Assembly: GCF_000330885.1 (NCBI RefSeq)
Contig: NC_020061.1
Location: 1-64,000 of the forward strand
Source of the DNA: Rhizobium tropici CIAT 899
GTDB lineage: Bacteria; Pseudomonadota; Alphaproteobacteria; Rhizobiales; Rhizobiaceae
Length of the DNA: 64,000 nt
Direction of reading: 5' to 3'
Part shown: positions 25,702 through 35,804 of the stretch, in pieces
Layout: each line of letters starts with the position of its first letter
Numbering within the stretch: the first letter of the stretch is position 1
Translations under genes and position numbers: made by a program
Notes under the pieces: model-generated
What the model saw: only the letters and a program-made list of their open reading frames with translations
What the model was told of the DNA's origin: nothing
Databases searched by the model: none

Positions 25702-25806
25702 TCATTTCCTTTCCGATTTCAGTGCATTGTAGAGCGCGGGCTTGCCAATCTTCAAGTGCGCGGCAGCCTCTTGCACGGCCCGCAAAACGTCCGTTTGTCG
25801 GACAGG
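25702..25806 (-). pseudogene. Possible DNA-binding protein tail (HTH-like)
   Basis: About 35 codons read DVLRAVQEAAAHLKIGKPAL, then YNALKSERK and a stop placed just before the DUF3088 start. The end looks like the recognition helix of a C-terminal helix-turn-helix, as in short resolvases or regulators. There is no start codon and no upstream continuation in this frame. It is judged a gene remnant, and the family is uncertain. Confidence 0.3.
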
Positions 25807-25979
25807 CTTTTTCCAGTTCGCCACACCTCCGCAACGAAATTGAAAGATTAGGCAAAGGTGCGGTATGGGTCAATTTAGGCCGAATAGGCTGTCCGAAATA
25901 TCTCCTCTGTTCGAAAGCCTGCCAAGATAATTTATGACCAGGTCATTTTGCCCCGTACGGACAGTTATTGGACTGCGTG

Positions 25980-26258
25980 TCAGTTTCTGCAGTCGCTGCC
26001 AGTGATCAAGTCCCTGATCGGAAACATATCTTCGCCGTAGTGGTGAAGCCGGGTGTGATGCCGTCGGCATAACCACCGCACCCTTAAAGGCTCATCGTAT
26101 TGATCATGATGGGCATCGACCGCTTCGATCCCGCAAACCTCGCATATTTGCTTTTCTAGCTCGCCTGCCTTCACCGCTCGCTGCACAGCAAGGTGAGCAT
26201 CGTATTTGCCTGGATTGGCACGGCGCCAATTCGCTTGGCGGGTATCGGTTTTCAGCAT
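25980..26258 (-). CDS. HNH-like zinc-binding protein
   Basis: A 92-residue protein with NPGKYDAHLAVQRAVKAGEL followed by CEVCG, AHHDQY and VRWLCRRHHTRLHH. The two Cys pairs and the AHH/HH pairs form the metal-binding core of small HNH-type proteins common in phages and mobile DNA. The asparagine of classical HNH nucleases is not evident, so it may bind rather than cut DNA. The start MLKTDTRQANW was chosen because it begins the conserved region; 22 extra residues are possible upstream. It lies 32 bases after the interrupted gene on the same strand. Confidence 0.65.
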   Translation of the reverse strand: MLKTDTRQANWRRANPGKYDAHLAVQRAVKAGELEKQICEVCGIEAVDAHHDQYDEPLRVRWLCRRHHTRLHHYGEDMFPIRDLITGSDCRN

Positions 26259-26696
26259 CACAGCATCCTGCTTGTCTATCCCTGCATCACCTATGAAACG
26301 AGGTGCCGTGAATAGGCATAGCACGGCGTAAATCGTTCTTCATTTGTTTTCCCATCGGTGCCACGTGATTTCACAGGCACGTCCTTCGGACCAGGCTCTA
26401 TTCCGCCGCAGCCTTGCTGCAGCTCCACGGAACCCCTGACGGGTTGGTGTTCCCACAGGTGGCGGTCCGTAATGTATTTAGGCGTGCTGGCTATGATGGA
26501 CCGAGGTAGAAAGCGCGTGTTGTCGACTATGTAGCTGACGCTTCCGCTGACGCCCTCGAGTGCGGATGCTATGGCCCGATCGCACATCCTGTGAATAGTA
26601 CTGCCCCATGCACCTGAAACCGCCTCCTGGGACCAGGCTTGCTCCAGCCCTTGCTTCAACACGATTGATCCGACGTCAAGGGAAGCGGTTTCGAGG

Positions 26697-27948
26697 CACG
26701 GCTCTGAACTCGGGTTAACGTTTCTTCCCTGAACGGTTTGGGTGTGATTCAAGAGTGTCGGTGATTTGGAGGCCGACATGTTTGAAGACGATCGCCCGCG
26801 GCTGCGGGTTTTGCTGGACCATTTTAGTCTCGTTGAGGATGAGCGGGAGCAATGGCGGGTCGCCCATCCGTTACCCGAGGTGCTTCTTCTGGTCGTTTGC
26901 GGGACGATCGGCGCATGCGACGATTTTGACGAGATCGTCGAATGGGGAGAGGATAACCTGGCGTTTTTACGTCGGTTTCTTCCCTATCACCATGGCATAC
27001 CGGGTTCGCGCTGGCTGCGCATTCTGCTCAACCGGATCGATCCGGACCTGTTTTCGAACTGCTTCATATCCTGGGCGGCGACGCTTCGACCCGATGCTCC
27101 GGCGCTGGTGGCGATTGACGGAAAGACCTCGCGCGGCAGTCATGACCGGGCCAACGGCCGGGCGGCGCTGCATCTCGTCTCGGCTTTCGCCACCCGTGAA
27201 CGGCTGGTTCTTGGACAAGAGGCAGTGGCAACGACAAGCTGTGAGCAGGACACCATCCCCTTGCTGCTGGAACGGTTGGCCGAAAAAGATCGCCTGAAAG
27301 GCGCGCTCGTGACCATCGACGCCATTGCCTGCAATGCCAAAACCGCCTAGGCGGTGCTCGATGCAGGCGCTGATTACCTCCTGGCGGCCAAGGCCAATCA
27401 GCCCGGCCTGATGGGTGAGATCGAGCGCTTCTTTGCCGACGCTCCGGCAAACCTCACCTCAACCGTGACCGAAGTCGACAAGGGCCATGGCCGGGTCGAA
27501 GAGCGGCGGGTCACCGTCTCCACTCAAATCGACTGGCTCTCCGGCGACAGGCGCTTTCCCGGCGAATACCGCTTCCCGTCCATCGCCACCATCGTCAAGG
27601 TGCAAGCACAAGTCTATGAAAAGTCCAGGCAAAGCAGCCAGGTCCGCTTCTATATCTCCTCACGGTCGATGACCGCGCTCCAGTTCGCCGAGGCCATACG
27701 TGGCCATTGGGCCATCGAGAACTCCCTCCATTGGGTACTCGACGTCACCTTCAACGAGGATGCCGCCCGATCTCGAACCGGGCATGGACCAGCCAACATG
27801 GCCGTCGTCCGACACTTCGCCATCAACATGGTTCGAAGCCATAACGACAAGCGCAGTATCAAACTCAGACGAAACAAAGCAGGCAGAAACCCACAATACA
27901 TGGCCGAAATCATCCGAGCATGACTGTTAACCCGGATTCAGAGCCGTG
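26697..27948 (+). mobile_element. ISAs1-family insertion sequence
   Basis: A 1,252-base element with 23-base imperfect terminal inverted repeats at 26697-26719 (beginning CACGGCTCTGAA) and 27926-27948 (ending TTCAGAGCCGTG). It is flanked by a perfect 9-base direct repeat, GTTTCGAGG, at 26688-26696 and 27949-27957. It carries one transposase gene with an internal amber codon. The clean target duplication shows a simple, fairly recent insertion into the gene on the minus strand. Confidence 0.93.
26766..27923 (+). pseudogene. ISAs1-family transposase with an in-frame amber codon
   Basis: The frame reads as a full-length H-repeat/ISAs1 transposase of about 385 codons: LLDHFSLVEDEREQWRVAHP, LVAIDGKTSRGSHD (first catalytic Asp), LVTIDAIACNAKTA, then YLLAAKANQP and AIRGHWAIENSLHWVLDVTF (catalytic Glu region). 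A single TAG at 27348-27350 interrupts it after NAKTA, where relatives have Gln (NAKTAQAVLDAGADY), so CAG to TAG is the evident change. Both halves are otherwise undamaged. Without a suppressor tRNA the product is truncated before the last catalytic residue, so this copy cannot move on its own. Confidence 0.9.
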
Positions 27949-28605
27949 GTTTCGAGGTGCCGCAGCGCGTCCATGATGATGGCCGCCGCGGGCGCCTCGC
28001 GGACCTCGAGAACCTTTTCACCGGTTGAAATGTGTTCGAGCCCGACAAAGCGGCCGTGTCCGAATTTACCAACTGTTTTATTTAGGAGCGGGATTGTGTC
28101 GATCAGTGCAACGTCATGGTCATCAATTGACACGAGATTTCCGTCGATAAACCCCAGTTTGATCTCTACCGGCTGCTGCGCGGCAATGTTACGGGTCCAA
28201 TCAAACGCCTCTTCCGGGATAGAAAAGTTCTCGGGATCGTCCAAAGGTCCAGACTCAAATTCCCGGCACCAGAGGTTTTCGTCCCCGCTCCACGTGCGAT
28301 CCGTCACAAAAGTCAGTCCGAACTTGGAGAGGGCGGCGGCCTTCTGCTGCCGGCAAATCACCGAGCATTCATACGGACTGCCGAAGTTATCGGAGTCCAC
28401 GCGATAGATTTCCGACGCGGTGAGCGACACAGCACCGTAACCTTTGGTCCTGATGGTCTGGGGTGCCTGAACAACCGCAATTTGCTTAGCACCCGAGGAA
28501 AAGAACTGACCTATCTGGGATTGGGTCCAATATTGCGCTCCTTGCCCTTTTGATGCGCCGCGAACAAAAGCGAGAATCCCATCCTCGGTGGATACGAGAT
28601 TCCAC

Positions 28606-29037
28606 ATGCGGCTCTACCAGCTCGCAGTCCACACCATCAACGGCGTCGTCATGGCAGGCGAGACGCTGATGCTCGTCGTACCGGAGGCAGATGATCTGAC
28701 CGTCGAAGCCCGGGTGGCCACCCGTGACATCGACCAGATCCACGTCGGGCAGTTGGTCGAGATCCGCTTCAGCGCCTTTAACCAGCGCACCACGCCCGAC
28801 GTCGAGGCGGAGGTCGTGACGGTCGCTCCCGACCTCGTAACCGATGAGCGCACCGGGGCCACCTATTATCCGCTGCGCATCCACCCCGATCCGGAAAGCC
28901 TCGCCAAGCTCAAGGGCCTTTCGCTCTACCCCGGCATGCCCGCCGAGGTCTTCATCAAGATCGCCGACCGTACCGTCATCTCCTACCTGACAAAGCCGCT
29001 CACCGACCAGATGCAGCATGCGTTTCGGGAGGATTGA
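28606..29037 (+). pseudogene. HlyD-family type I secretion adaptor, C-terminal fragment
   Basis: The 143 codons match the end of HlyD/PrsE-type membrane fusion proteins: LAVHTINGVVMAGETLMLVV, then VEARVATRDIDQIHVGQLVE, RFSAFNQRTTP, YYPLRIHP, LYPGMPAEVFIKIADRT and a final YLTKPLTDQMQHAFRED. Full proteins have about 440 residues; the membrane anchor, coiled coil and most of the lipoyl domain are absent. Homology begins abruptly at the junction with the IS-interrupted gene. The nearby serralysin is the kind of substrate such an exporter would have served. Confidence 0.85.
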
Positions 29038-29423
29038 GCAGCGCGTGGCTGGAGCGGCGAGTAGGTATCGGCGAATGAGGTGGGCGCCTCGGGCGGGGCA
29101 GCGGTTTTTAAGAACGATGCGTTCCGGGGGAATGCTTCGTCGGCGTATGGGGGTTCGCAGCGCCTCACGTGCAGGCTGTGGCTCATATGTAATTGGGGTT
29201 AGGACAGGAGCAGTTCAAAATCCTGCGCTAAGGACGAATGGATCATGAACATCGGTTATTGGCCTCTGAGTAGCAACGGTACAGAAAACCTAAGCGATCG
29301 GGCGGTTTATGGTGAGGTCAATCCTTCTCTACTGTGCGTCCTCCAAACTGGTACCGGAAGTCTTGACCCCTGCAGAACGGTACAGCCGTAACTGCGCACA
29401 ATCGAAGAGAGAGGAATCCCAAG
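29038..29423. other. Leader region between the HlyD fragment and the serralysin gene
   Basis: The 386 bases contain no supportable gene. The start of the serralysin is preceded by GAGAGAGGAATCCCAAG, a strong ribosome binding site, so the promoter should lie within this stretch, but no convincing -35/-10 pair was identified. Confidence 0.35.
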
Positions 29424-31033
29424 ATGCCGCATCCAAGCCAGACCGGAAAACCAAGCCAGACGAGCGACGACTGGTGGATTAACGACCAGACGCCCGACAA
29501 CCCATATGGCAAGAGCGAGGATTATGAGTCCTTTATCGACCATCTTGGGTCATTGCCCAGTTGGCTGACGCCCGAGATCGCTGCGGGAACGGTGAGGATC
29601 AATCTCTACGAACTCAACAACCACCCGGAATACAAGGCCGCCGCGATCGGCGCCTTAGAGATGTGGGCGTCTGTCACACCCCTGAAATTCGAAATCATCG
29701 ACGACGCGCCGTTCGACGGCACCACGGACCAGATTGAGGTTGTCAGCCCCGAACTTGGCGAGGAGGACGATGGCATGGCCTATTCGAACGGTCACCATGT
29801 CAGCATCGGCCAGGGTTTCGACGACAAGGAAGCCCACAAGACCGATGTCGGCGGCTATGTCTTCCAAGCCTTCATGCATGAATTCGGCCATCAATTCGGT
29901 CTGAATCATCCTGGAGACTACAATTACAGCGGTCCCGACGGCGCGAGCCGATCACCTATCGGAACGATGCGACCTGGATATATGATCGGTGGCAATACAG
30001 CGTCATGTCCTATTTCGATAGCAACGCTGTCGGCGAAACCAGCCTCTGGTTTGCGTCGACGCCGCTTATGGCCGACATCGAGGCCTTCATTCGCCGCCTT
30101 TTTTCAACCGTTGACGCGAATGGAGTGCGCACCTACCAGCACATCGACCTCAACACAGAGAACAATATCTACGGCTTCGGGAGCCCACAGCGTAGCTACC
30201 AGCTGACCTCCTCTGGCAAGCAGCATGACATCGGCTTCGCGATCCATGATACCGGCGGGACCGACACGATCGATTTCTCCGGCTCGACGGCGGGTACGAT
30301 CCTCGACTTGCGCGCCGGACATTTCTCCAGCGTCAACGGTTGCAGCAACAATGTTTCGATCTTCGCTGGACACAACGCGGATGCGACCGACTATTACGTC
30401 GAGAACGGCATCGGCAGCAGCCATGACGATGTCCTGATCGGCAACGACGGCGCCAACGTCCTCGACGGCCGCGGCGGCGCCGACCGCATGGCTGGCAACG
30501 GCGGCGACGATATCTATTTCGTCGATTCCCCGGACGACGTCATTCACGAGAAGGCCAACGGCGGGAACGACACCGTCATCCTCCTGTCCAAGAACCTGAA
30601 AATTCCGCAAATCGCCAACGTCGAACACATCATCTACGCCGACGAATTGCCTGGCAACGATGGCAACATCCTCTGTGGCGGAGCTGGCGAGGACACGCTG
30701 ACCGGCGGCGAGGGTCAGGATACATTCCGCTTCTCGCCTGAGCTTGGGAACGGTAATGTCGAGCGGATCAAGGACTTCAGGGTGATCAACGACATGATCC
30801 TGCTGGACAGTCTCGTCTTTGAGAGCGGCGGTGGAGACGGCGCTCTCGCCTTGGGCGCGTTCCACGGGAGCGCGGAGGGCATCGCTCATAACGCAGGCGA
30901 CCGCATCATCTACAACACCGATAGCGGCGCGTTGTCATATGACGTCGACGGAGGCGGAGAGCTTGCGGCCATTCAGGTTGCGCAGCTGACCCCAAATCTG
31001 AGGCTTTCGGCAGCCGACTTCATTGTCATCTAA
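29424..31033 (+). pseudogene. Serralysin-type metalloprotease (M10, RTX repeats), frameshifted
   Basis: The first frame encodes the peptidase domain with the zinc-binding motif FMHEFGHQFGLNHPGDYNY, the serralysin form HExxHxxGxxHP. The second frame, one base back, continues with TYRNDATWIYDRWQYSVMSY (Met-turn), then RTX-type glycine-rich nonapeptides (GSSHDDVLIGNDGANVLDG, GGDDIYF, GGAGEDTLTGGEGQDTF), and ends with the type I secretion signal region LSAADFIVI. The frames join near 29945. A single missing base explains the break; restored, the protein would have about 535 residues. As written it is truncated just after the zinc site. The exporter is incomplete in this window, so even a repaired protein would need another secretion system. 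Confidence 0.8.
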
Positions 31034-31045
31034 CTCGATACCAGG

Positions 31046-31067
31046 AGGGGCGCTTGCAGGCGCCCCT
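31046..31067 (+). terminator. Hairpin after the serralysin gene
   Basis: Perfect 8-base stem AGGGGCGC / GCGCCCCT with a six-base loop, 13 bases after the serralysin stop. The run of T after it is short, so termination strength is uncertain. Confidence 0.5.
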
Positions 31068-31166
31068 TCCGATACTACATTTGCAGTGGTTTATCTTTTC
31101 GAGCCCTTAGCTGAGCGGCAATCTCGCTACCGCAGGGCCTTGCGAGGCAATCATGGAGAGTGTGCG

Positions 31167-31568
31167 ATGAAGCACCGGACCGACCGCCGCACAGTATTAC
31201 AGGCCGTTGGGGCTGCGGCTGTTGCGGCGGTCGCCGGACCAGTCGCTGCTCAATCGTCGGATATTCGCGGCACGGTCACGTTCGAGGGCGGCGCGGTGAT
31301 ACCGAAGGGTCGTCTTGAGATTTATCTCGAGGACCGTGCCATTCAAAATAATGCGCGACGTCGCGCCACGGAAACGCGCATCAGAAGCGACGGCGGGTCA
31401 AAGGCGATAGCCTTTTCCTTGTCCCTGCCCGCAAGCTCGGCTGCTTCGAGAACGCTGCAGATCGTCGCGCGCTTGGAGCGTGCGGATGGCCTGCTGGTTG
31501 CGCGCGGGAGCACCCAGCTCAAGGCGGCTTCGCCTGTCGACGTCACACTCAACATCGTGATGTATTAA
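31167..31568 (+). CDS. Exported protein, YbaY/YscW-like
   Basis: A 133-residue protein with a twin-arginine-type signal (DRRTVLQAVGAAAVAAVAGP, then VAAQ) and a mature beta-rich domain (IRGTVTFEGGAVIPKGRLEI, ..., FSLSLPASS, LQIVARLERADGLLVARGS, VDVTLNIVMY). This resembles the YbaY/YscW family of periplasmic beta-sandwich proteins, whose role is unclear outside type III secretion pilotins. The start was set at the twin-arginine signal, with GGAGAG upstream; 48 extra in-frame codons upstream are not protein-like. It follows the serralysin terminator and is probably an independent unit. Confidence 0.6.
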   Translation: MKHRTDRRTVLQAVGAAAVAAVAGPVAAQSSDIRGTVTFEGGAVIPKGRLEIYLEDRAIQNNARRRATETRIRSDGGSKAIAFSLSLPASSAASRTLQIVARLERADGLLVARGSTQLKAASPVDVTLNIVMY

Positions 31569-31999
31569 GGGGGCAAGACCAATGACTGACGACAGAACTC
31601 GTCTCGAAAATCGATGTCGACAGGTGACCGCCTGACTCGCGCGTAGACACTGGCTAATAGCGGCAGGCTTTGCTCCACCAAACTGGCGCACCATCAAATC
31701 CCAGGTTGAGAGATCGATCTGCGGGTGAGGGCACCCAAGGGCTAGGGACTTTGGTTGTTCGGCCGCCTTTCAGAAGGGGCGTGTGAGCTGCTCATAGGTC
31801 CGCCGGTACAAGGCGTCGCCAAACAGCCGCAGGACAGCGTTCCGGATCGCACTCGAACCCGGCCTAAGTTTATCGCAAGCGCGCGATTTCTCCTGTACCC
31901 AGCAGACGCGACCAAATTTCAAGGGCGGCTACCCGCTTTCCGACGTCACGCGCAGAGCGCCTGCCCCATCTGGCCGGACCGATGCGTCACTCATTCTCG
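31569..31999. other. No gene recognised
   Basis: About 430 bases between two convergent genes. Open frames here have no family features. Nothing structural stands out apart from the word GTAGACGC-like (CGTAGACAC near 31640), which recurs upstream of the methyltransferase. Confidence 0.35.
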
Positions 32000-33049
32000 T
32001 CAGGTTGCTTCGAGCACCATGTTGAGGGGCGTCTGGGCTGCACGCCGGATATGAGTGAAGCCGCCTGAGCGGATCACCTCGGCCAATCGCCGCTCTCCAG
32101 CTTGCGCACCGAGCGCGAGCCCTGTCTCCTGGGCAAGCGAGGTCGGAACGCAGATCATCGTCGAGGCTGAGTAGTAGAGCCGTCCAACCGGATTGATATT
32201 CTCCTCCAGGGTATCTCCGGCCGTTGGTTCGACCACCATCCAGACCCCGCCTTTTTTTAACGCCTTTCGGATATGAGCCGCAGCGGCTTTCGGGTCGCCC
32301 ATGTCGTGCAAACAGTCGAAGCAGGTGATCAAATCGAAATCTCCGCCGTCGAAATCCTGCGCCCGGCCAACCTCGAAGTGCAGGTTCGTCAACCCGTGTG
32401 CCTGGGCGTGCGCGATCGCAGCGGCAATCGAGCCTGCATGGAAGTCGTAGCCCACAAAGCGGGAATTGGGAAACGCCTGCGCCAGAAGGATCGTGGATAG
32501 CCCGTGCCCACATCCGACGTCCGCCACCTTCGCGCCCGTTTCCAATCTATCGATTACACCGTGGAGTGCCGGCAGCCAGTCCTGCACAAGGGAATTAATA
32601 TAACCTGGGCGGAATAGTCGCGCGACGGCGCAGAACATGCAGCCAGCCTGATCTCCCCAGGCAACGCCTCGGCCGGTTTTGAAGGCGGACTGCACCTTCG
32701 GCTGGTTTTCGACCATCGCAGCAGCGATATCGAACGCGCCAACGAGATTGACCGCGCTGTCCGGCTCGGCAAACACGAAGGCCTGCTCCGGCGTCAGCGA
32801 GAACAATCCTCGCTCATGATGCACATAACCTGAGGCTGCCTGTGCCGCCAGCCACTCCCGCACATAACGAGGTGCGCATCCCGAGGCATCGGCAAGTTCG
32901 TCGGCCTTCACCGGCCCGACTGCCTTCAGCGTCCTGTATAGCCCGAGAGCATCTCCAATCCGTACCAGCGGCACGCTGAGCGCTCCGCCAAGGTCGTCAA
33001 GGACGCGGCTCACGAGTTCATTGAGCGTTGTTTCGTTGATTTCTGTCAT
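32000..33049 (-). CDS. SAM-dependent methyltransferase with N-terminal winged helix
   Basis: This 349-residue protein has an N-terminal winged-helix dimerisation domain (LVRIGDALGLYRTLKAVGPV, then ADELADASGCAPRYVREWL) and a class I methyltransferase core. The core has motif I KVADVGCGHGLSTI, the acidic residue in RFVGYDFHAGS, and FDLITCFDCLHDMGDP before motif III-type GGVWMVVEPTAGD. This arrangement matches Rv2258c-like and small-molecule O-methyltransferases; the substrate is unknown. The start before TEINETTLNEL was preferred to one 33 codons upstream that lacks homology. It is a single-gene unit, convergent with the YbaY-like gene. Confidence 0.8.
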   Translation of the reverse strand: MTEINETTLNELVSRVLDDLGGALSVPLVRIGDALGLYRTLKAVGPVKADELADASGCAPRYVREWLAAQAASGYVHHERGLFSLTPEQAFVFAEPDSAVNLVGAFDIAAAMVENQPKVQSAFKTGRGVAWGDQAGCMFCAVARLFRPGYINSLVQDWLPALHGVIDRLETGAKVADVGCGHGLSTILLAQAFPNSRFVGYDFHAGSIAAAIAHAQAHGLTNLHFEVGRAQDFDGGDFDLITCFDCLHDMGDPKAAAAHIRKALKKGGVWMVVEPTAGDTLEENINPVGRLYYSASTMICVPTSLAQETGLALGAQAGERRLAEVIRSGGFTHIRRAAQTPLNMVLEAT

Positions 33050-34087
33050 GTGAAATTCCTCGTGATTTGTGGCGGCCTCATGCGCCGCTTGTGGTTCAAG
33101 GGGTCGGAAACAGATGAACTCGATGCCCTCGATTTCGGATGTATGCACCGCCTACGCTTTGCGTAGACGCTCATCTAGAACCTGCGCATCCCTCTAACTG
33201 CATGGCCTTCTCGCACGACAGTAACGCGTAGACGCTTGCGGTGCGCAAACTGGGCGGTTTAATCGCCATCCGTTTTCAGCGAATAATGCCGCCGATGGTA
33301 CCTCCGTCGCGCTCTTGGGTTTAGCCCCCCGGCTTCTTCTGAGCACTACTCGTGCCAATCAGGTCGCCCCCGCAACCGTCCGAGATTGCGGATGTTTCAT
33401 CGGGGGGGTGTAGGGTTGCGGACATGTCGTGTCGCAATCCGCCCCCGATCAGTGCCACGATGAAGAGGAAGTTTTGGGAGGGGCGACAACAAATGGGCGA
33501 AGACGGTATTAACGAACGCCCGGATCTCGATGCAAGCTGCGGGTCTGAAAGCCGAGGAACTGAGAATGGCCAACACTGATCTAATTCCGGCATCACTGCT
33601 CGCACGCAAGGCTGTCGTATGTCTGCGGCAGTCACAACCAGAGGTCATGTCTAACTTAGAATCATAAGCGGCCGAAGAATTCGTTTTTCTTTCCCAACCT
33701 GATTTCGCGATTCAAAGGTGCAGACGGACAGGCTGGTTGCGATTTCGCTCACTGGGGCGACCAGCCATAATCCCCATCGGCCTCCCCAACGCGTGCACTG
33801 GGTTGGACGCCGGGCGATCAACGGCCAATATAAAGTTTGTAAGGCGCTTAAGAAAATGACTGCCCTCAGAGCTCGTATGTCGATCAGTCCCCGCACTTCG
33901 GCGTCAGTTCTTCAGCACCCATCGTGCCATGCACGACAGATTGCGTTTGAGAAAATTCTTCCGATAAGCCATCGCTCAAAACAGTAATTCAATCCATTTT
34001 GCTCGGAAGATTAGAACATCTTCGCCTTTCTAAAAGCTACTAAATATATAGGGTAAATTATCTAATCAATCGGGACTCGTGGTCATC
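33050..34087. other. Long intergenic region before the organosulfur cluster
   Basis: One kilobase with no supportable gene. Near 33153-33167 there is a short perfect hairpin, CTACGC-TTT-GCGTAG, and the word CGTAGACGC appears twice (near 33162 and 33227), possibly a regulator site for the methyltransferase. The last 150 bases are strongly AT-rich and should hold the promoter of the FMN reductase/sulfone monooxygenase operon. The middle shows only short, biased frames. Confidence 0.4.
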
Positions 34088-34663
34088 ATGAACATCCTCG
34101 CGCTGAGTGGCAATGTCAAAAGACCGTCCCGCACGGCGTCCTTGGTGAAGGTCGCCGCCGATCGCCTGCGGCAGCGCGTTGGTGGCCACGTGCAGTGCAT
34201 CGAGCTTGTCGATGCAGCACCGGTGCTCTTTCGGGCGCTCAGAGCTGATCAGCTCGATACCGAGGGCAGGGCGGTCATTGCCGCGGTGGAAGGAGCCGAT
34301 ATCATCATCGCCGGATCACCCGTTTATCGGGCGTCCTACAGCGGCGCGCTGAAGCATCTGTTTGACCTTGTCGATCATCGAGCGCTGACGGGCAAGCGCG
34401 TCGTCCTCGCCGCAACCGGCGGCACGCCGTTGCATGGCCTGATGCTTGAGCACCAATTGCGGCCGCTCTTCGGCTTCTTCAATGCGCTGACCGTCCCGAC
34501 CTCGATCTATGCGCTTGAGGCCGACTTTACCGATCACGAGCTCAGGAATCCTGCCGTCCTCGAGCGCGTGGATCGAGCCGTCGAAGAGGTTTCTGAAATC
34601 ACGCCGGCGCTCGACATCGGAGCGATCGCGGCCTCGGCAAAACACAGCGGATTGGCAGCTTAG
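34088..34663 (+). CDS. NADPH-dependent FMN reductase (MsuE/SsuE-like)
   Basis: A 191-residue flavodoxin-like reductase: ILALSGNVKRPSRTASLVKV is the phosphate-binding loop and GADIIIAGSPVYRASYSGAL the flavin-binding segment. HLFDLVDHRALTGKRVVLAA and GGTPLHGLMLEHQLRPLFGF complete the family pattern. Such enzymes supply reduced FMN to two-component sulfonate and sulfone monooxygenases, exactly what the next gene encodes 31 bases away. The ATG before NILAL was chosen over an upstream GTG because it begins the conserved strand. Cytoplasmic; it probably also feeds the other flavin monooxygenases of the cluster. Confidence 0.85.
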   Translation: MNILALSGNVKRPSRTASLVKVAADRLRQRVGGHVQCIELVDAAPVLFRALRADQLDTEGRAVIAAVEGADIIIAGSPVYRASYSGALKHLFDLVDHRALTGKRVVLAATGGTPLHGLMLEHQLRPLFGFFNALTVPTSIYALEADFTDHELRNPAVLERVDRAVEEVSEITPALDIGAIAASAKHSGLAA

Positions 34664-34694
34664 CCATAGAACGAAATTCCAGAGGGAGCCTTAC

Positions 34695-35804
34695 ATGACT
34701 TTTTCCAATGCCTCAAACGATCCGGTCAAATTTGCCTATTGGGTGCCGAATGTCTCGGGAGGACTGGTGATTTCGAATATCGAACAGCGCACAAGCTGGA
34801 CGATCGAATACAACAGAAAGCTTGCGCAGATCGCCGAAGCGAGCGGTTTCGACTATGCCCTAAGCCAGATCCGTTTCACGGCAGGCTATGGAGCGGAATT
34901 TCAGCATGAGTCCGTTTCGTTCAGTCAGGCCCTTCTTGAATCGACGACGACATTGAAGGTGATCGCAGCGATCCTGCCTGGTCCTTGGAATCCGGCCGTT
35001 GCCGCCAAGCAGATTGCCACCATCAATCACCTGACCAACGGGCGCGTCGCAGTCAATATTGTCAGCGGCTGGTTCCGCGGTGAATTTGCCGCCATTGGCG
35101 AGCACTGGCTTGATCATGACGAGCGCTATCGCCGCTCGGAGGAGTTCATCCGTGCGCTTCGCGGTATCTGGACCGAGGATAATTTCACCTTCCGCGGCGA
35201 TTTCTATCGCTTCAACAATTATTCGCTGAAGCCGAAGCCGATCGATCCGCAGCCGGAAATCTTCCAGGGCGGCTCCTCACGCGCAGCTCGCGACATGGCG
35301 GCGCGTGTGTCGGACTGGTACTTCACCAACGGCAATACGCCGGCCGAGATCCGCAAGCAGGTTGACGACATCCAATCGAAGGCCAAGGAGAATGGCCATT
35401 CAGTGCGGATCGGGGTGAACGCCTTCGCAATCGTGCGCGAAACCGAGGAAGAAGCCAAGGCAGTGCTTGCCGAGATCATCGAGAAGGCCAATCCCGAGGC
35501 GGTCAATGCTTTCGGGCATGAAGTTAAGAACGCCGGCAAGGCGTCGCCGGAAGGCGAAGGAAACTGGGCGAAATCTTCTTTCGAAGACCTCGTTCAATAT
35601 AATGATGGCTTCCGCTCGAACCTCATCGGCACGCCACGGCAGGTTGCCGAGCGGGTTGTGGCGCTGAAGCAGGCGGGTGCGGATCTGATTCTGCTGGGCT
35701 TCCTGCATTTCCAGGAGGAGGTCGAGTATTTCGGCAAGCATGTGATTCCGCTGGTTCGTGAGCTCGAAGAGGCCGCCAGCACGCAGCCAGTGGCGGCCGA
35801 ATAG
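34695..35804 (+). CDS. sfnG: FMNH2-dependent dimethylsulfone monooxygenase, SfnG-like
   Basis: This 369-residue luciferase-like monooxygenase starts FAYWVPNVSGGLVISNIEQR and continues SQIRFTAGYGAEFQHESVSF, PGPWNPAVAAKQIATINHL and IVSGWFRGEFAAIGE, closely following SfnG. SfnG converts dimethylsulfone to methanesulfinate using FMNH2 from a partner reductase; the preceding gene supplies one. The start has GGGAGCC upstream and gives the family length. It belongs to the desulfurisation pathway: methanesulfinate or methanesulfonate is then cleaved by SsuD/MsuD-type enzymes, one of which is at 52.8 kb. Confidence 0.87.
   Translation: MTFSNASNDPVKFAYWVPNVSGGLVISNIEQRTSWTIEYNRKLAQIAEASGFDYALSQIRFTAGYGAEFQHESVSFSQALLESTTTLKVIAAILPGPWNPAVAAKQIATINHLTNGRVAVNIVSGWFRGEFAAIGEHWLDHDERYRRSEEFIRALRGIWTEDNFTFRGDFYRFNNYSLKPKPIDPQPEIFQGGSSRAARDMAARVSDWYFTNGNTPAEIRKQVDDIQSKAKENGHSVRIGVNAFAIVRETEEEAKAVLAEIIEKANPEAVNAFGHEVKNAGKASPEGEGNWAKSSFEDLVQYNDGFRSNLIGTPRQVAERVVALKQAGADLILLGFLHFQEEVEYFGKHVIPLVRELEEAASTQPVAAE

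Larger units (their letters stand above)
26291..28607 (-). pseudogene. Unknown gene (351 codons) split by an ISAs1-type element
   Basis: On the minus strand one part encodes [20 protein letters not shown] to [18 protein letters not shown], and the other continues ASLDVGSIVLKQGLEQAW to the end. Removing the insertion element plus one copy of its 9-base target duplication joins both parts in one frame, giving 351 residues. The protein is soluble with a mixed strand/helix composition and is not recognised. Its start codon lies exactly at the junction with a truncated HlyD gene, so its own 5' end may also be missing. The HNH-like gene follows. The gene was probably intact before the recent insertion. 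Confidence 0.65.

Noticed and set aside
30104..30889. 261-codon minus-strand frame
   Set aside because: Antisense of the RTX repeats; its repetitive valine/aspartate composition simply mirrors the glycine-rich repeats.
33153..33167. CTACGC-TTT-GCGTAG hairpin as a terminator
   Set aside because: It lies upstream of the methyltransferase start rather than after a gene and lacks a T-run; a regulator site is more likely, but nothing firm can be said.
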